From NCBI RefSeq assembly GCF_005082825.1, contig NZ_CP034882.1:212932-276931 (forward strand): a stretch of 64,000 bases of DNA, written 5' to 3'. Position numbers and translations under genes: made by a program. Positions within the stretch are counted from its first letter, which is position 1, and every line of letters starts with the position of its first letter. The notes under the pieces were generated by a model. It was not told where the DNA came from. It searched no databases and worked only from the letters and a program-made list of their open reading frames with translations. This stretch comes from Buchnera aphidicola (Brevicoryne brassicae) (GTDB lineage Bacteria; Pseudomonadota; Gammaproteobacteria; Enterobacterales; Enterobacteriaceae). Shown piece after piece: positions 51,753 to 61,540 of this stretch.

Positions 51753-54155
51753 ATGTTAATAAAAAAATTTTTTGTATGTTTTTTGATGTTTTTTAGTTTT
51801 ACTGTTTATGCAAACAATACATGGACTGTAAAAGATATAACATTTAAGGGATTAGAAAACGTTTCAAAAAATGAAGCATTAAAGAATATCCTTTTTAATA
51901 TTGGAAGTAAAATATCCCAAAATGATATAAAAGATAGTATTAAATCTTTATTTAAAACTGGAAAATTTGAAGATATAAAAGTAGTTTTTTCGGGAGAAAA
52001 AATTATTTTTGATGTTTATGAAAGACCTATTATTTCTAGTGTTGTTATTTTAGGGAACAATATTATTGATAATACTATATTAGACAAATATTTAACAAAA
52101 CTAAACATAAAAAAAGGTAGTGTATTTAGTGCGTTTATAGAAAATATATTTATTCAAACAGTAAAAAATTTTTATCATGATATGGGAAGATATAAATTTG
52201 ATGTTAAAATATTAAAAAACTTTTCTACTCATAACGATGTTGGTTTGAAAATCATCATCGATGAAGGTTTACCAACAAAAATAAATACCATTAAAATTTT
52301 TGGTGCAAAAAAAATTCCCGAAAGAGAAATAATTTCATTATTTAAGTCGAATAAAAGAACTCCTTGGTGGAATTTTTTTTATAAATCTATTTATTCTCCT
52401 CAAGAATTAAGTAATGATTTATATCAATTAAATAATTTTTATTTAAATCAAGGCTATTTTTATTTTAATATAGACAACAAAAAAGTAAAATTTCTTAAAG
52501 ATAGTAATTTTGTAGACATTGAAATTCATATTTCTGAAGGGAAACAATATAGAATTTCCAATTTTTATATTAATGGAAATTTATTTGAATATAGACCTTT
52601 AATTACTGATATGATTAATATTAATCATGATGAATTTTATAATAAAGAAAAAATTAATATTATTTTAAATAAAATAAAAAGATTGTTATATGAACATGGC
52701 TATATTGATTCTGAAATCATCGTTATTCCAGAAATTAATCACGAAAATAAAAAAATAATTTTAAATTTTAATATTGATATTAAAAAAAAATATTTCGTCA
52801 GACAAATTCAGTTTAGAGGAAATGAATTAACTAAAGATAAAGTTTTACGACGTTTAATGAAACAAAATGAAGGAAAATATTTTAATATAAAGTTAATAGA
52901 ATCCGGAAAAGACTTATTAGAAAAAACAAAATATTTTAATCATGTAGAAATAGTACAAAAAAAAATTACTTCTGATTCTAATAAAGTTGATATAATTTAT
53001 AAAGTAAAAGAACAGTCTACCGGTTCTGTAAATTTTGGTTTAGGATACGGTATAGATAGTGGTGTAAGTTTAAACGCTTCTTTTTCTCAAAATAATATAC
53101 TTGGTTCTGGTAATTCTTTAAAATTTAGTGCAATTAAGAATAAAAATCAAAAATATACTGACATATCAATAAGTTATCCATATTTTATTTTTGATAAAAC
53201 AGATTTAAATACTAGGTTTTTTTATAATGATTTTAAATATAATTTAAATAGTATTTCAAATTTAACAAAAAATACCTATGGATTTGAGAGTAATTTGGGA
53301 TTTCCGATTAATGATACTAATAAAATTAATTTTGGTTTAGGATATAGTCACAATGGAATTATTAATACAGAAAAAAAATTCAAAAATTCTTTATTAATGA
53401 AAAAAATATCAAATACAAATTTTTTAAAAAATAGTTTAGTTAATGACTTTACTTTAAATTATTCTTGGATATACGATACTTTTAAATATATTTATTTCCC
53501 TATTTCTGGCAATCAAACGTATATAAGTGGAAAACATACAATTCCTGGTTCTGATAACAATTTTTATAAAATAATATTAGATAGTGAACAATATATTCCA
53601 TTAAATCAAGAAAACAAATTTATATTTTTAAGTCATATTCATATGGGTATAGGAGATAGTTTTAATAAAGAAAAATTACCTTTTTATGAAAATTTTTATG
53701 CTAGTAGTGCAAATAATATTCGAGGTTTTCGTTCTAATACCATAGGACCTAAAACAATTTACGATAATACTGACCTAGAAAATTGTATTGGATATAAAAA
53801 TAAGAATGTATGTGAATCAATTGATTCAATTGGTGGAAATGCTACTTTTTCTACTAATTTAGAACTTATTACACCGATCCCATTTCTAGATAAAATATAT
53901 TCTAAATTTCTCCGCTCTTCTATATTTTTTGATGTTGGTAATATTTGGAACACAAAATTTAATAAAATAAATGATATTCATTCATTAAAGTTGTTAAAAA
54001 ATAATATTTTAAATGATATTTATGCATCATTTGGCTTGTCACTACAATGCTTTTCTCCTATTGGTCCATTAGTTTTTTCTTATGCTATTCCTATTCAAAA
54101 AAATAAACATCATCAGATAGAAGCATTTCAATTTAATATCGGTAAAAATTGGTAA
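51753..54155 (+). CDS. bamA: Outer membrane protein assembly factor BamA
   Basis: BamA inserts beta-barrel proteins into the outer membrane. The 800-residue precursor has a signal peptide cleaved near VYA-NN (residues 1-20), five POTRA domains (about 21-420) and a 16-strand barrel. The barrel's lid motif is [13 protein letters not shown], and the C-terminal signal FQFNIGKNW nearly equals E. coli's FQFNIGKTW. It sits between uppS and fabZ where E. coli also has rseP, skp and lpxD; those are gone. Retaining BamA without LPS genes implies that an outer membrane with porin-like proteins remains. Confidence 0.96.
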   Translation: MLIKKFFVCFLMFFSFTVYANNTWTVKDITFKGLENVSKNEALKNILFNIGSKISQNDIKDSIKSLFKTGKFEDIKVVFSGEKIIFDVYERPIISSVVILGNNIIDNTILDKYLTKLNIKKGSVFSAFIENIFIQTVKNFYHDMGRYKFDVKILKNFSTHNDVGLKIIIDEGLPTKINTIKIFGAKKIPEREIISLFKSNKRTPWWNFFYKSIYSPQELSNDLYQLNNFYLNQGYFYFNIDNKKVKFLKDSNFVDIEIHISEGKQYRISNFYINGNLFEYRPLITDMININHDEFYNKEKINIILNKIKRLLYEHGYIDSEIIVIPEINHENKKIILNFNIDIKKKYFVRQIQFRGNELTKDKVLRRLMKQNEGKYFNIKLIESGKDLLEKTKYFNHVEIVQKKITSDSNKVDIIYKVKEQSTGSVNFGLGYGIDSGVSLNASFSQNNILGSGNSLKFSAIKNKNQKYTDISISYPYFIFDKTDLNTRFFYNDFKYNLNSISNLTKNTYGFESNLGFPINDTNKINFGLGYSHNGIINTEKKFKNSLLMKKISNTNFLKNSLVNDFTLNYSWIYDTFKYIYFPISGNQTYISGKHTIPGSDNNFYKIILDSEQYIPLNQENKFIFLSHIHMGIGDSFNKEKLPFYENFYASSANNIRGFRSNTIGPKTIYDNTDLENCIGYKNKNVCESIDSIGGNATFSTNLELITPIPFLDKIYSKFLRSSIFFDVGNIWNTKFNKINDIHSLKLLKNNILNDIYASFGLSLQCFSPIGPLVFSYAIPIQKNKHHQIEAFQFNIGKNW

Positions 54156-54265
54156 TTATAAAATAAATTTAAAAAATATTTAATATGTAATTTAAAAAAA
54201 TATTAAAATTTTTTTGTAATAAATTATTAATTTTTATTTGAAGTTTTTTAAAACAGGTAGGTATT

Positions 54266-54724
54266 TTGAATATTCTAAGAAAAAATTTAAATATTAAAAA
54301 AATTTTAAAAATTTTACCTCATCGTTATCCTTTTTTACTTATTGATCGAGTTATAAAATTAAGTATATTTAAATATTTAAAAGCAATAAAAAATTGCACA
54401 ATTAATGAACCATTTTTTCAAGGACATTTTTCAAAAGATCCCATTTTTCCTGGTGTATTAATTATTGAATCTATGGCTCAAGCGGCAGGTATTTTAATAT
54501 ATAAAAGTACAGGACAATTAAGTATAAATACCTTATATCATTTTGTAGGTATAGATAATACTCGTTTTAAAAAAACTGTTACTCCTGGTGATCAAATATT
54601 AATAGAAGTGTTTTTTTTAAAATTTAACAAAAATATTCTAAAATTTAAAAGTACTGCTATAGTAAATAAAGATATTATTTGTAAATCAACAATAATTTTT
54701 GCCAAAAAATCTTTTTTAAATTAA
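54266..54724 (+). CDS. fabZ: 3-hydroxyacyl-[acyl-carrier-protein] dehydratase FabZ
   Basis: FabZ dehydrates hydroxyacyl-ACP in fatty-acid elongation. It starts at TTG 54266 with an AGGTAGG Shine-Dalgarno five bases upstream and is 152 residues, like E. coli FabZ, which also uses TTG. The hotdog-fold active site is complete: H54 in FFQGHFSKDPIFPG and E68 in LIIESMAQAAG, after LPHRYPFLLIDRV. It survives alone from the lpxD-fabZ-lpxA-lpxB block of E. coli, showing selection for membrane lipid but not lipid A synthesis. Confidence 0.96.
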   Translation: MNILRKNLNIKKILKILPHRYPFLLIDRVIKLSIFKYLKAIKNCTINEPFFQGHFSKDPIFPGVLIIESMAQAAGILIYKSTGQLSINTLYHFVGIDNTRFKKTVTPGDQILIEVFFLKFNKNILKFKSTAIVNKDIICKSTIIFAKKSFLN

Positions 54725-54754
54725 AAAATTTTTATATTCATTTCGGAAAATAGT

Positions 54755-57700
54755 ATGCATGAACCAAAATTTATTCATCTTCATGTACATAGTGATTATT
54801 CTATTATTGATGGATTATCTAAACCTGAAGAGTTAGTTAAAAAAGCAGTATTACTAGGTATGCCTGCCCTTGCAATAACAGATTATAACAATTTATACGG
54901 TGTAATTAAATTTTATAATACATCTCATAAATTAGGTTTAAAACCTATTATTGGAGCTACAGTTAAATTTTCCTCTAATTTTTTAAATAATGAATTAACT
55001 ACATTAACTTTATTAGCTGCTACTCAAGAAGGATATAAAAATTTAATTTTGCTAATTTCTCGTTCATACCAAATGGGATATATTAATAATTATAATATAA
55101 CTATAAAAAAAAATTGGTTATTAGAAATTAATAAAGGATTAATATTACTTTCCGGAGGTTGTCAAGGTGAAATTGGAAAACTTTTACTGCATGGTAATCC
55201 ATTATTAATATCTTCTTGTTTATCTTTTTATGAAAAAAATTTTCCTGGATCTTATTATTTAGAATTATGCCGTACTAATAGAGATAATGAAGAAAAATAT
55301 TTGCGTTTAGCAATAAATTTATCTTCATCTAAAGGTATTCCAGTTGTAGCAACTAACGACGTTTGTTTTTTAAATAAAGAAGATTTTAAAGTTCACAAAA
55401 TTAGAATTGCTATTAATGAAGGTGAGATATTAAAAGATTCAAAAATTCAAAATAATTATAGTGATCAGCAATTTTTAAAAAGTATTTCAGAAATGTGTGA
55501 TCTTTTTTCTGACATTCCAGAATCTCTTACAAATAGTGTTGAAATCGCAAAACGCTGTAATGTTTTTATCAATTCTGGTAAATATTTTTTACCCCAATTT
55601 CCTACAGGGAAAACAAGCGTTGAAGATTATTTGATTATTAAAGCATATAAAGGAATTGAACATCGCTTAAGTGTATCTTACTCTGATAAAATAAAATATC
55701 AACATATTTATAATAAATATAAAAATCGTTTAGATATGGAATTAAGTGTCATTAACAAAATGGGTTTTCCTGGATATTTTTTGATTGTTATGGAGTTTAT
55801 AGAATGGGCAAAAAATAATAATATACCAGTAGGTCCAGGAAGAGGTTCGGGTGCTGGTTCTCTTGTAGCATATGCATTAAATATCACAGAAGTAGATCCA
55901 TTATCTTTTGATCTATTGTTTGAACGTTTTTTGAATCCAGAACGTATTTCATTACCAGATTTTGATATTGATTTTTGTATGGAAAAACGTGATAGAGTTA
56001 TTGAACATGTTTCAGATGTATATGGAAGAGAAGCAGTAGCACAAATTATTACTTTTGGTACAATGACAGCAAAAGCTGTTATTAGAGATGTAGGTAGAGT
56101 TTTAGGATATCCATATGGATTTATCAATAATTTATCTAAATTAATACCTCTAGATCCTGGAATAACTTTAAATCAAGCATTTTCAAAAGAATCTGAATTA
56201 TCTAGTCTTTATAAAAATAATGAAGATATTAAAATTTTAATTGATATTGCTAAAAAATTAGAAGGAATACATAGAAACGTTGGAAAACATGCTGGGGGTG
56301 TTGTAATTTCGCCTACTAAAATTACTGATTTTTGTCCTTTATATTGTGATGAAAAAGGTAATAATCCTGTAACTCAATTTGATAAAAATGATATAGAATA
56401 CGTAGGATTAGTTAAGTTTGATTTTCTTGGTTTACGTACTTTAACAATTATTAATTATGCAGTAAATATAATTAATGTAAAACTAAAATTGAATAAAAGA
56501 AAATTAATAAACATTAATTCTATTCCTTTAGATGATGACAAATGTTTTAATACATTAAAAAGATCTGAAACTACCGCTATATTTCAATTAGAATCTTATG
56601 GAATGAAAGATTTAATTAAAAGATTACAACCTGATTGTTTTGAAGATATAATTGCATTAGTAGCTCTTTTTAGGCCTGGACCTTTGCAATCTGGAATGGT
56701 TGATAATTTTATTAATCGTAAACATGGACGTGAAAAAATTTCATATCCTGATCACAAATGGCAACATATATTATTAAAACCAATATTAGAATCAACATAT
56801 GGTATTATATTATACCAGGAACAAGTAATGCAAATAGCACAAATTTTAGCAGGTTATACCCTAGGAAGTGCGGACATTTTAAGACGAGCAATGAGTAAAA
56901 AAAACATTAAAGATATGTCAAAACAACGTTCTATATTTGAATCTGGCGCTTTAAAAAACGGTATTAATCAAAAATTAGCAGTAAAAATTTTTGATTTATT
57001 AGAAAAATTTGCAGGATATGGATTTAATAAATCTCATTCTGTAGCTTATGCTTTAGTTTCTTATCAAACGTTATGGTTGAAAGTACATTATCCTGCAGAA
57101 TTTATGGCTGCAGCCATGACATCTGATATAGATAATACAGAAAAAATTGTTATTTTAGTAAATGAATCTCTTCGTATAGGAGTGAAAATCATACCTCCTA
57201 ATATTAATTTAAGTAAATATGAATTTTATGTTAACAAAACAAATAGCATAGTTTATGGTCTTGGTGCTATTAAAGGTGTAGGAGAGAATTCAGTACGTGA
57301 TATTGTTAAAGAACGAGAAAAAAATGGTGTTTTTCATGATTTGTTTGATCTTTGCATACGTGTTGATTCTAATAAAATTACTCGTCGTGTATTAGAAAAA
57401 CTAATAATGTCTGGAAGTTGTGATTGCTTTAATAAAAATAGATACTATTTACTTAATTTAATTGACGATGCTTTAAAAGCTTCAAAAGAATTTTTTAAAA
57501 TTAAACATTTTAAACAAGAGAGTCTTTTTGGTGTTTTCAAAGATGAATTAAATCAAGTAAAAAATAATAATTTAATTTATTTACGTAATGCAAAAAAAAA
57601 TAAATTAGATGATGAATATCAGGTATTAGGATTTTATCTTACAGCACATCCTATTGATCAATACAAAGAAGAATTAAAAAACTATTTAAAAAATATAACA

Positions 57701-58240
57701 TTATCAAAGTTAGAATTAGTCAAAAATAATAAAAAAATTTTAATTGCAGGAATAATAGTTTCTATTAAAATCAAAAAGACTAAAAATAATAATCGTATAG
57801 CCATCTTAGTTTTAGATGATAGTACTAGTCGTTTAGAAGTAGTAATTTTTACAGGTTTATTGAATAAATATGAATTTATTTTAAAAACAAACAAACTATT
57901 GTTTGTTAAGGGACTGGTAAATATTAATTTCATTAAAAAAAATATTAAAATAACAGCTTATGATCTTATGAATTTAAAAATGGCTCGGAAAAAATATTTA
58001 TACAAGTTAACGATTATATTAAATGAAGAAAAAATAGATGTTCATTTTTTAGATATTTTATTTAAATTATTAGAAAAACAGTCTACGGGAAGTGTTTTAA
58101 TTTCTATTTCTTATAATAATAAAATATCTTTTCTACATTTAAAATTAAATAAAAAATGGTTAGTTAAAATTAATAATGAATTTTTAAATGAATTACAAGA
58201 ATTTTCAAAATTAAAAAAAATAATATTGAAATATAATTAA
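54755..58240 (+). CDS. dnaE: DNA polymerase III alpha subunit
   Basis: DnaE is the replicative polymerase. The 1161-residue length equals E. coli (1160). The N-terminal PHP domain starts FIHLHVHSDYSIIDGL. Catalytic aspartates D404 and D406 lie in LPDFDIDFCMEKRD and the third near residue 556 in VKFDFLGLRTL. The beta-clamp-binding motif QESLF is at 921-925, and an OB fold and C-terminal tau-binding region follow. It follows fabZ by 30 bases, with lpxA, lpxB and rnhB missing between them. accA, next in E. coli, is also missing. Confidence 0.98.
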   Translation: MHEPKFIHLHVHSDYSIIDGLSKPEELVKKAVLLGMPALAITDYNNLYGVIKFYNTSHKLGLKPIIGATVKFSSNFLNNELTTLTLLAATQEGYKNLILLISRSYQMGYINNYNITIKKNWLLEINKGLILLSGGCQGEIGKLLLHGNPLLISSCLSFYEKNFPGSYYLELCRTNRDNEEKYLRLAINLSSSKGIPVVATNDVCFLNKEDFKVHKIRIAINEGEILKDSKIQNNYSDQQFLKSISEMCDLFSDIPESLTNSVEIAKRCNVFINSGKYFLPQFPTGKTSVEDYLIIKAYKGIEHRLSVSYSDKIKYQHIYNKYKNRLDMELSVINKMGFPGYFLIVMEFIEWAKNNNIPVGPGRGSGAGSLVAYALNITEVDPLSFDLLFERFLNPERISLPDFDIDFCMEKRDRVIEHVSDVYGREAVAQIITFGTMTAKAVIRDVGRVLGYPYGFINNLSKLIPLDPGITLNQAFSKESELSSLYKNNEDIKILIDIAKKLEGIHRNVGKHAGGVVISPTKITDFCPLYCDEKGNNPVTQFDKNDIEYVGLVKFDFLGLRTLTIINYAVNIINVKLKLNKRKLININSIPLDDDKCFNTLKRSETTAIFQLESYGMKDLIKRLQPDCFEDIIALVALFRPGPLQSGMVDNFINRKHGREKISYPDHKWQHILLKPILESTYGIILYQEQVMQIAQILAGYTLGSADILRRAMSKKNIKDMSKQRSIFESGALKNGINQKLAVKIFDLLEKFAGYGFNKSHSVAYALVSYQTLWLKVHYPAEFMAAAMTSDIDNTEKIVILVNESLRIGVKIIPPNINLSKYEFYVNKTNSIVYGLGAIKGVGENSVRDIVKEREKNGVFHDLFDLCIRVDSNKITRRVLEKLIMSGSCDCFNKNRYYLLNLIDDALKASKEFFKIKHFKQESLFGVFKDELNQVKNNNLIYLRNAKKNKLDDEYQVLGFYLTAHPIDQYKEELKNYLKNITLSKLELVKNNKKILIAGIIVSIKIKKTKNNNRIAILVLDDSTSRLEVVIFTGLLNKYEFILKTNKLLFVKGLVNINFIKKNIKITAYDLMNLKMARKKYLYKLTIILNEEKIDVHFLDILFKLLEKQSTGSVLISISYNNKISFLHLKLNKKWLVKINNEFLNELQEFSKLKKIILKYN

Positions 58241-58260
58241 AAATTTAATTTCTTAATTTA

Positions 58261-58311
58261 TAACTCGCAACAAATGCGTTTTAATAAACACCGCGAGTTA
58301 TTAATTTTTTT
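58261..58311 (+). terminator. Terminator between convergent dnaE and proS
   Basis: TAACTCGC (58261-58268) pairs with GCGAGTTA (58293-58300), extendable past one mismatch through AATT on both sides. The 24-base loop contains a small inner stem GTTT/AAAC. TTAATTTTTTT follows on the plus strand, so it suits dnaE best. Confidence 0.7.
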
Positions 58312-58376
58312 ACTTTAAAATATTATGATAAAGTATTTTAAAAAAATTTTATTTTTTAAAGAAATTGTATATTTTA

Positions 58377-60092
58377 CTACTTTAGTTTTTTTAATATAAA
58401 ATTTGTTATTTCTTTTATATCAACTAAGATGATTTTTTTATTTTTTCTCTCTCTATATTCAACATTTTTATTATAAATTGAATTTTGATTAATTATAATT
58501 TGATGAGGGATACCAATTAAATCAATTTGATTAAACATAATACCTATTCGCTCATTACGATCGTCTATCATAACATCTATATTATTCTTTTTAAAATTTT
58601 CATATAAAAAATTTGACATGTTTTGTATTTTAGTAGATTTTTCAAAATTAACAGGTAAAATAACTACTTCAAAAGGTGCAATAGAATTAGGCCAAATAAT
58701 ACCGTTTTCATCATGGTTTTGTTCAATTACTGCAGCTATAATTCTTGTAATTCCTATTCCATAGCATCCCATTTGTATGCTTTCTTTGTTACCATTATTT
58801 AATTTAACAGAGGCTTTCATTGGTTCAGAATATTTTTTACCAATTTGAAATATATGTCCAATTTCAATGCTTTTTTTAATTTTTAAAAATCCTGTGCCAT
58901 CTGGACTTAAATCATTTTGTGTTACTTTTCTAATATCTTGAATTATTGGAAGAGGTAAGTCTATATTCCAATTTACGTTAATGAAAAAGCAATTATCAAT
59001 ATTTGCACCTATAGTAAAGTTTTTCATATTATAAACAGAAATATCCGCAATGATAGGAATTTTTAATCCCACAGGACCGAGAAACTTTTTAGTTACTCCC
59101 ATAAATGAAATAGTTTCACTTTGATTAAGAAAAGACAAAGGTTTTTCAAGTATTGCGATTTTTTCTATTTTAAATAAATTTAATTCATGATCTCCGCGTA
59201 TTAACAATGCAGCTATTGAATACATGCTATTTTTTTTAGCACGAACTAAAATAGTTTTAATTTGATTTTTTATTGGTGTTTTTAATCTATTAGAATCTAT
59301 TATAGATTTTTTAGTTTTTTTTTCTTTTTTAATGTTTGTAATTAAATTTTTATTTTTCAAAAAATTAATTGTTTCTATAGATTGAGCTGTATTTATATTT
59401 GATGAATATAATTTATTTTCTGAAAAAACGACTTCATCTTCTCCGTTTTTAGAAAAAGCTTGAAATTCGTGAGAAATATTTCCACCCATAGAACCCGAAT
59501 CGGCTTGTACTACACAAAAATTTAGTTTCATTTTATTAAATATATTTATATAACTTTTATAAAATACGCTATAAGTTTTTTTTAAACATTCCTCATTAAC
59601 ATGAAAGGAATAAGCGTCTTTCATGATAAATTCACGTGCTCTAATAACTCCAAAACGAGGTCGTATTTCATCTCTAAATTTTGTTTGTATTTGATATATA
59701 ATTAAAGGAAGTTCTTTATATGAATGAATTTCATTTTTTATAAAATTAGTAGCAACTTCTTCATTAGTAGGTCCTAAAATAAATTGATGTTTACGGCGAT
59801 CATGAAATTTTAATAGTTCTTTTCCATAAACATTTAAACGTCCACTTTCTTTCCATAAATATTCAGGTTGTATTATAGGCATAGATGTTTCTAGTGCATG
59901 TATTTTTTGCATTTCTTTTTTAATAATTTTTTTTATTTTTTTTATAACTCTTATTCCAGTTGGAAGCCAAATGTATACACCTGAAGATATTTTTCTAATC
60001 ATTCCACTTCTTATCATTAATTGATGACTAATGATTTCTGCATCATAAGGTTTTTCTTTTACAGTTGATAGTAAATATTGACTGGTTCGCAT
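58377..60092 (-). CDS. proS: Prolyl-tRNA synthetase
   Basis: ProS charges tRNA(Pro). It is a bacterial-type class II synthetase of 571 residues (E. coli 572), with motif 1 near GMIRKISSGVYIWLPTGIRV, motif 2 in QIQTKFRDEIRPRFGVIRAREFIMKDAYSFH (split here only for description) and motif 3 in QMGCYGIGITRIIAA. The INS editing insertion, which removes mischarged alanine, is present between motifs 2 and 3. A C-terminal anticodon-binding domain (VVILPVNF, VMIDDRNERIG) follows. The gene is divergent from flhB across 296 bases. Confidence 0.97.
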   Translation of the reverse strand: MRTSQYLLSTVKEKPYDAEIISHQLMIRSGMIRKISSGVYIWLPTGIRVIKKIKKIIKKEMQKIHALETSMPIIQPEYLWKESGRLNVYGKELLKFHDRRKHQFILGPTNEEVATNFIKNEIHSYKELPLIIYQIQTKFRDEIRPRFGVIRAREFIMKDAYSFHVNEECLKKTYSVFYKSYINIFNKMKLNFCVVQADSGSMGGNISHEFQAFSKNGEDEVVFSENKLYSSNINTAQSIETINFLKNKNLITNIKKEKKTKKSIIDSNRLKTPIKNQIKTILVRAKKNSMYSIAALLIRGDHELNLFKIEKIAILEKPLSFLNQSETISFMGVTKKFLGPVGLKIPIIADISVYNMKNFTIGANIDNCFFINVNWNIDLPLPIIQDIRKVTQNDLSPDGTGFLKIKKSIEIGHIFQIGKKYSEPMKASVKLNNGNKESIQMGCYGIGITRIIAAVIEQNHDENGIIWPNSIAPFEVVILPVNFEKSTKIQNMSNFLYENFKKNNIDVMIDDRNERIGIMFNQIDLIGIPHQIIINQNSIYNKNVEYRERKNKKIILVDIKEITNFILKKLK

Positions 60093-60285
60093 TTATTAAT
60101 GTCTCAAAAAATAAAGTTCTTTTATTATTAATGAATATAATTATATTATATTATAAGATGTTATCTATAATGTTTTTTTTTAAATATAAATGAATATTAT
60201 TATCGTGAAAAAAAATTTATAAACGTAAAAACAGTATTAATTTTTTTGAAACATCGAAAAAACAAGATTTTATTTATAAAAAAAT

Positions 60286-60332
60286 GTTAATTTTATTTAA
60301 ATGTTTTAAAAAATTAACTTGTTTTTTTTTAA
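60286..60332 (+). terminator. Terminator-like hairpin upstream of flhB
   Basis: GTTAATTTT (60286-60294) and AAAATTAAC (60310-60318) form a perfect 9-base-pair stem with a 15-base loop, followed by TTGTTTTTTTTT on the plus strand. It lies 57 bases before flhB, with no plus-strand gene upstream since proS reads the other way. It may be a leader attenuator, the 3' end of a small RNA, or chance in AT-rich DNA. No other feature is seen in the 296-base gap. Confidence 0.4.
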
Positions 60333-60388
60333 ATACAAAGGTTTAATAAATTTTTTATTAAATAAAATAATGGTTAAAAAAATTCTAA

Positions 60389-61540
60389 ATGAATCATAAT
60401 ACAAATGAAGAAAAGACAGAAAATCCCACTGAGCATCGCATTAAAAAGTTTAGAAAAAAAGGAAAAACAAGATATTCTCGAGAGTTGAACTCTTTGTTAA
60501 TCTTATTAGTTGGATTTATAAGTTTATGGTGGCATAAAGATTTTATACTATCTTATTTTATGAAAATAATGTTTAATAGTTTTTCTTTTAATAGGAATAT
60601 TATTATAAATAATGATAGTGTTCTATTAGAAATATTTATATTTTTTAAAGCAATGTTATTTATTTTTTTTCCATTTTTAATGGCTTTATTATTTATAATT
60701 ATTATACCCCCAATATTGTTAAGTGGTATTGCTTTAAATTTTAAATCATTAGAGTTTAATTTTACAAAATTAAATCCATTCCATGGTTTAAAAAGAATAT
60801 TTTCTTTTGAAATAATAATAGAGTTTTTTAAAATAGCATTAAAGTTATTTATAGTAATTAGTATATCTTTTTGGTATTTGTACTATTCTTTTTCCGAAAT
60901 ATTGGCATTAATTCACGAAAATTTTATATCTTCTTTGTTTCATGGATTTAATATAATCGTTAATTGTTGTTTTTTTATTATACTAGGATTAGTTCCTGTT
61001 GTTGTTTTTGATGTAATTTTGCAGCAAATTAAGTATTTTAAAAAATTAAAAATGACTTATCAAGAAATAAAAGATGAATTTAGAGAAAAGGAAGGAAATC
61101 CAAGTATTAAAAGCCGTATTCGTCAGGAAATGAAAGCTATTATACGTAGAAGAATGATATCAGATATTCCTAAAGCTGATGTTATTATCACTAATCCTAT
61201 ACATTATTCTATTGCACTTCAATATGATGAAAAAAAAATGAATGCACCTAAAGTAATTGCTAAAGGTATAGGTGAAATGGCTATTAGAATTCAAAAATTA
61301 GCACTTAAACATGATATTTCTATGATTTCTGCACCATCTTTAGCTCGTTCATTATACCGTTATTCTGAAATAGGACAGTATATTCCAGGTCCTCTTTATA
61401 AAGCTGTTGCAGAAGTTTTAGCATGGGTTTGGAAAGTAAGAAAATGGAAAAAAAAAGGTGGTATTTTTCCTGAAAAACCTAAAAATATAATAGTTCCATC
61501 AGAATTAACTGTTATAGGAGAACATAAAAATAATGATTAA
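60389..61540 (+). CDS. flhB: Flagellar type III export switch protein FlhB
   Basis: FlhB is an inner-membrane part of the flagellar export gate and sets substrate specificity. The 383-residue protein has four transmembrane segments (between about residues 35 and 210) and a cytoplasmic domain with the linker EFREKEGNPSIKSRIRQ. The autocleavage motif reads N269-P270-I271-H272 rather than the family NPTH. The I271 codon ATA differs from a Thr codon (ACA) by one base. The rest of the cytoplasmic domain (PKVIAKGIGEMAIRIQ, PGPLYKAVAEVLAWVW) is well conserved. It overlaps flhA by eight bases. Confidence 0.96.
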   Translation: MNHNTNEEKTENPTEHRIKKFRKKGKTRYSRELNSLLILLVGFISLWWHKDFILSYFMKIMFNSFSFNRNIIINNDSVLLEIFIFFKAMLFIFFPFLMALLFIIIIPPILLSGIALNFKSLEFNFTKLNPFHGLKRIFSFEIIIEFFKIALKLFIVISISFWYLYYSFSEILALIHENFISSLFHGFNIIVNCCFFIILGLVPVVVFDVILQQIKYFKKLKMTYQEIKDEFREKEGNPSIKSRIRQEMKAIIRRRMISDIPKADVIITNPIHYSIALQYDEKKMNAPKVIAKGIGEMAIRIQKLALKHDISMISAPSLARSLYRYSEIGQYIPGPLYKAVAEVLAWVWKVRKWKKKGGIFPEKPKNIIVPSELTVIGEHKNND

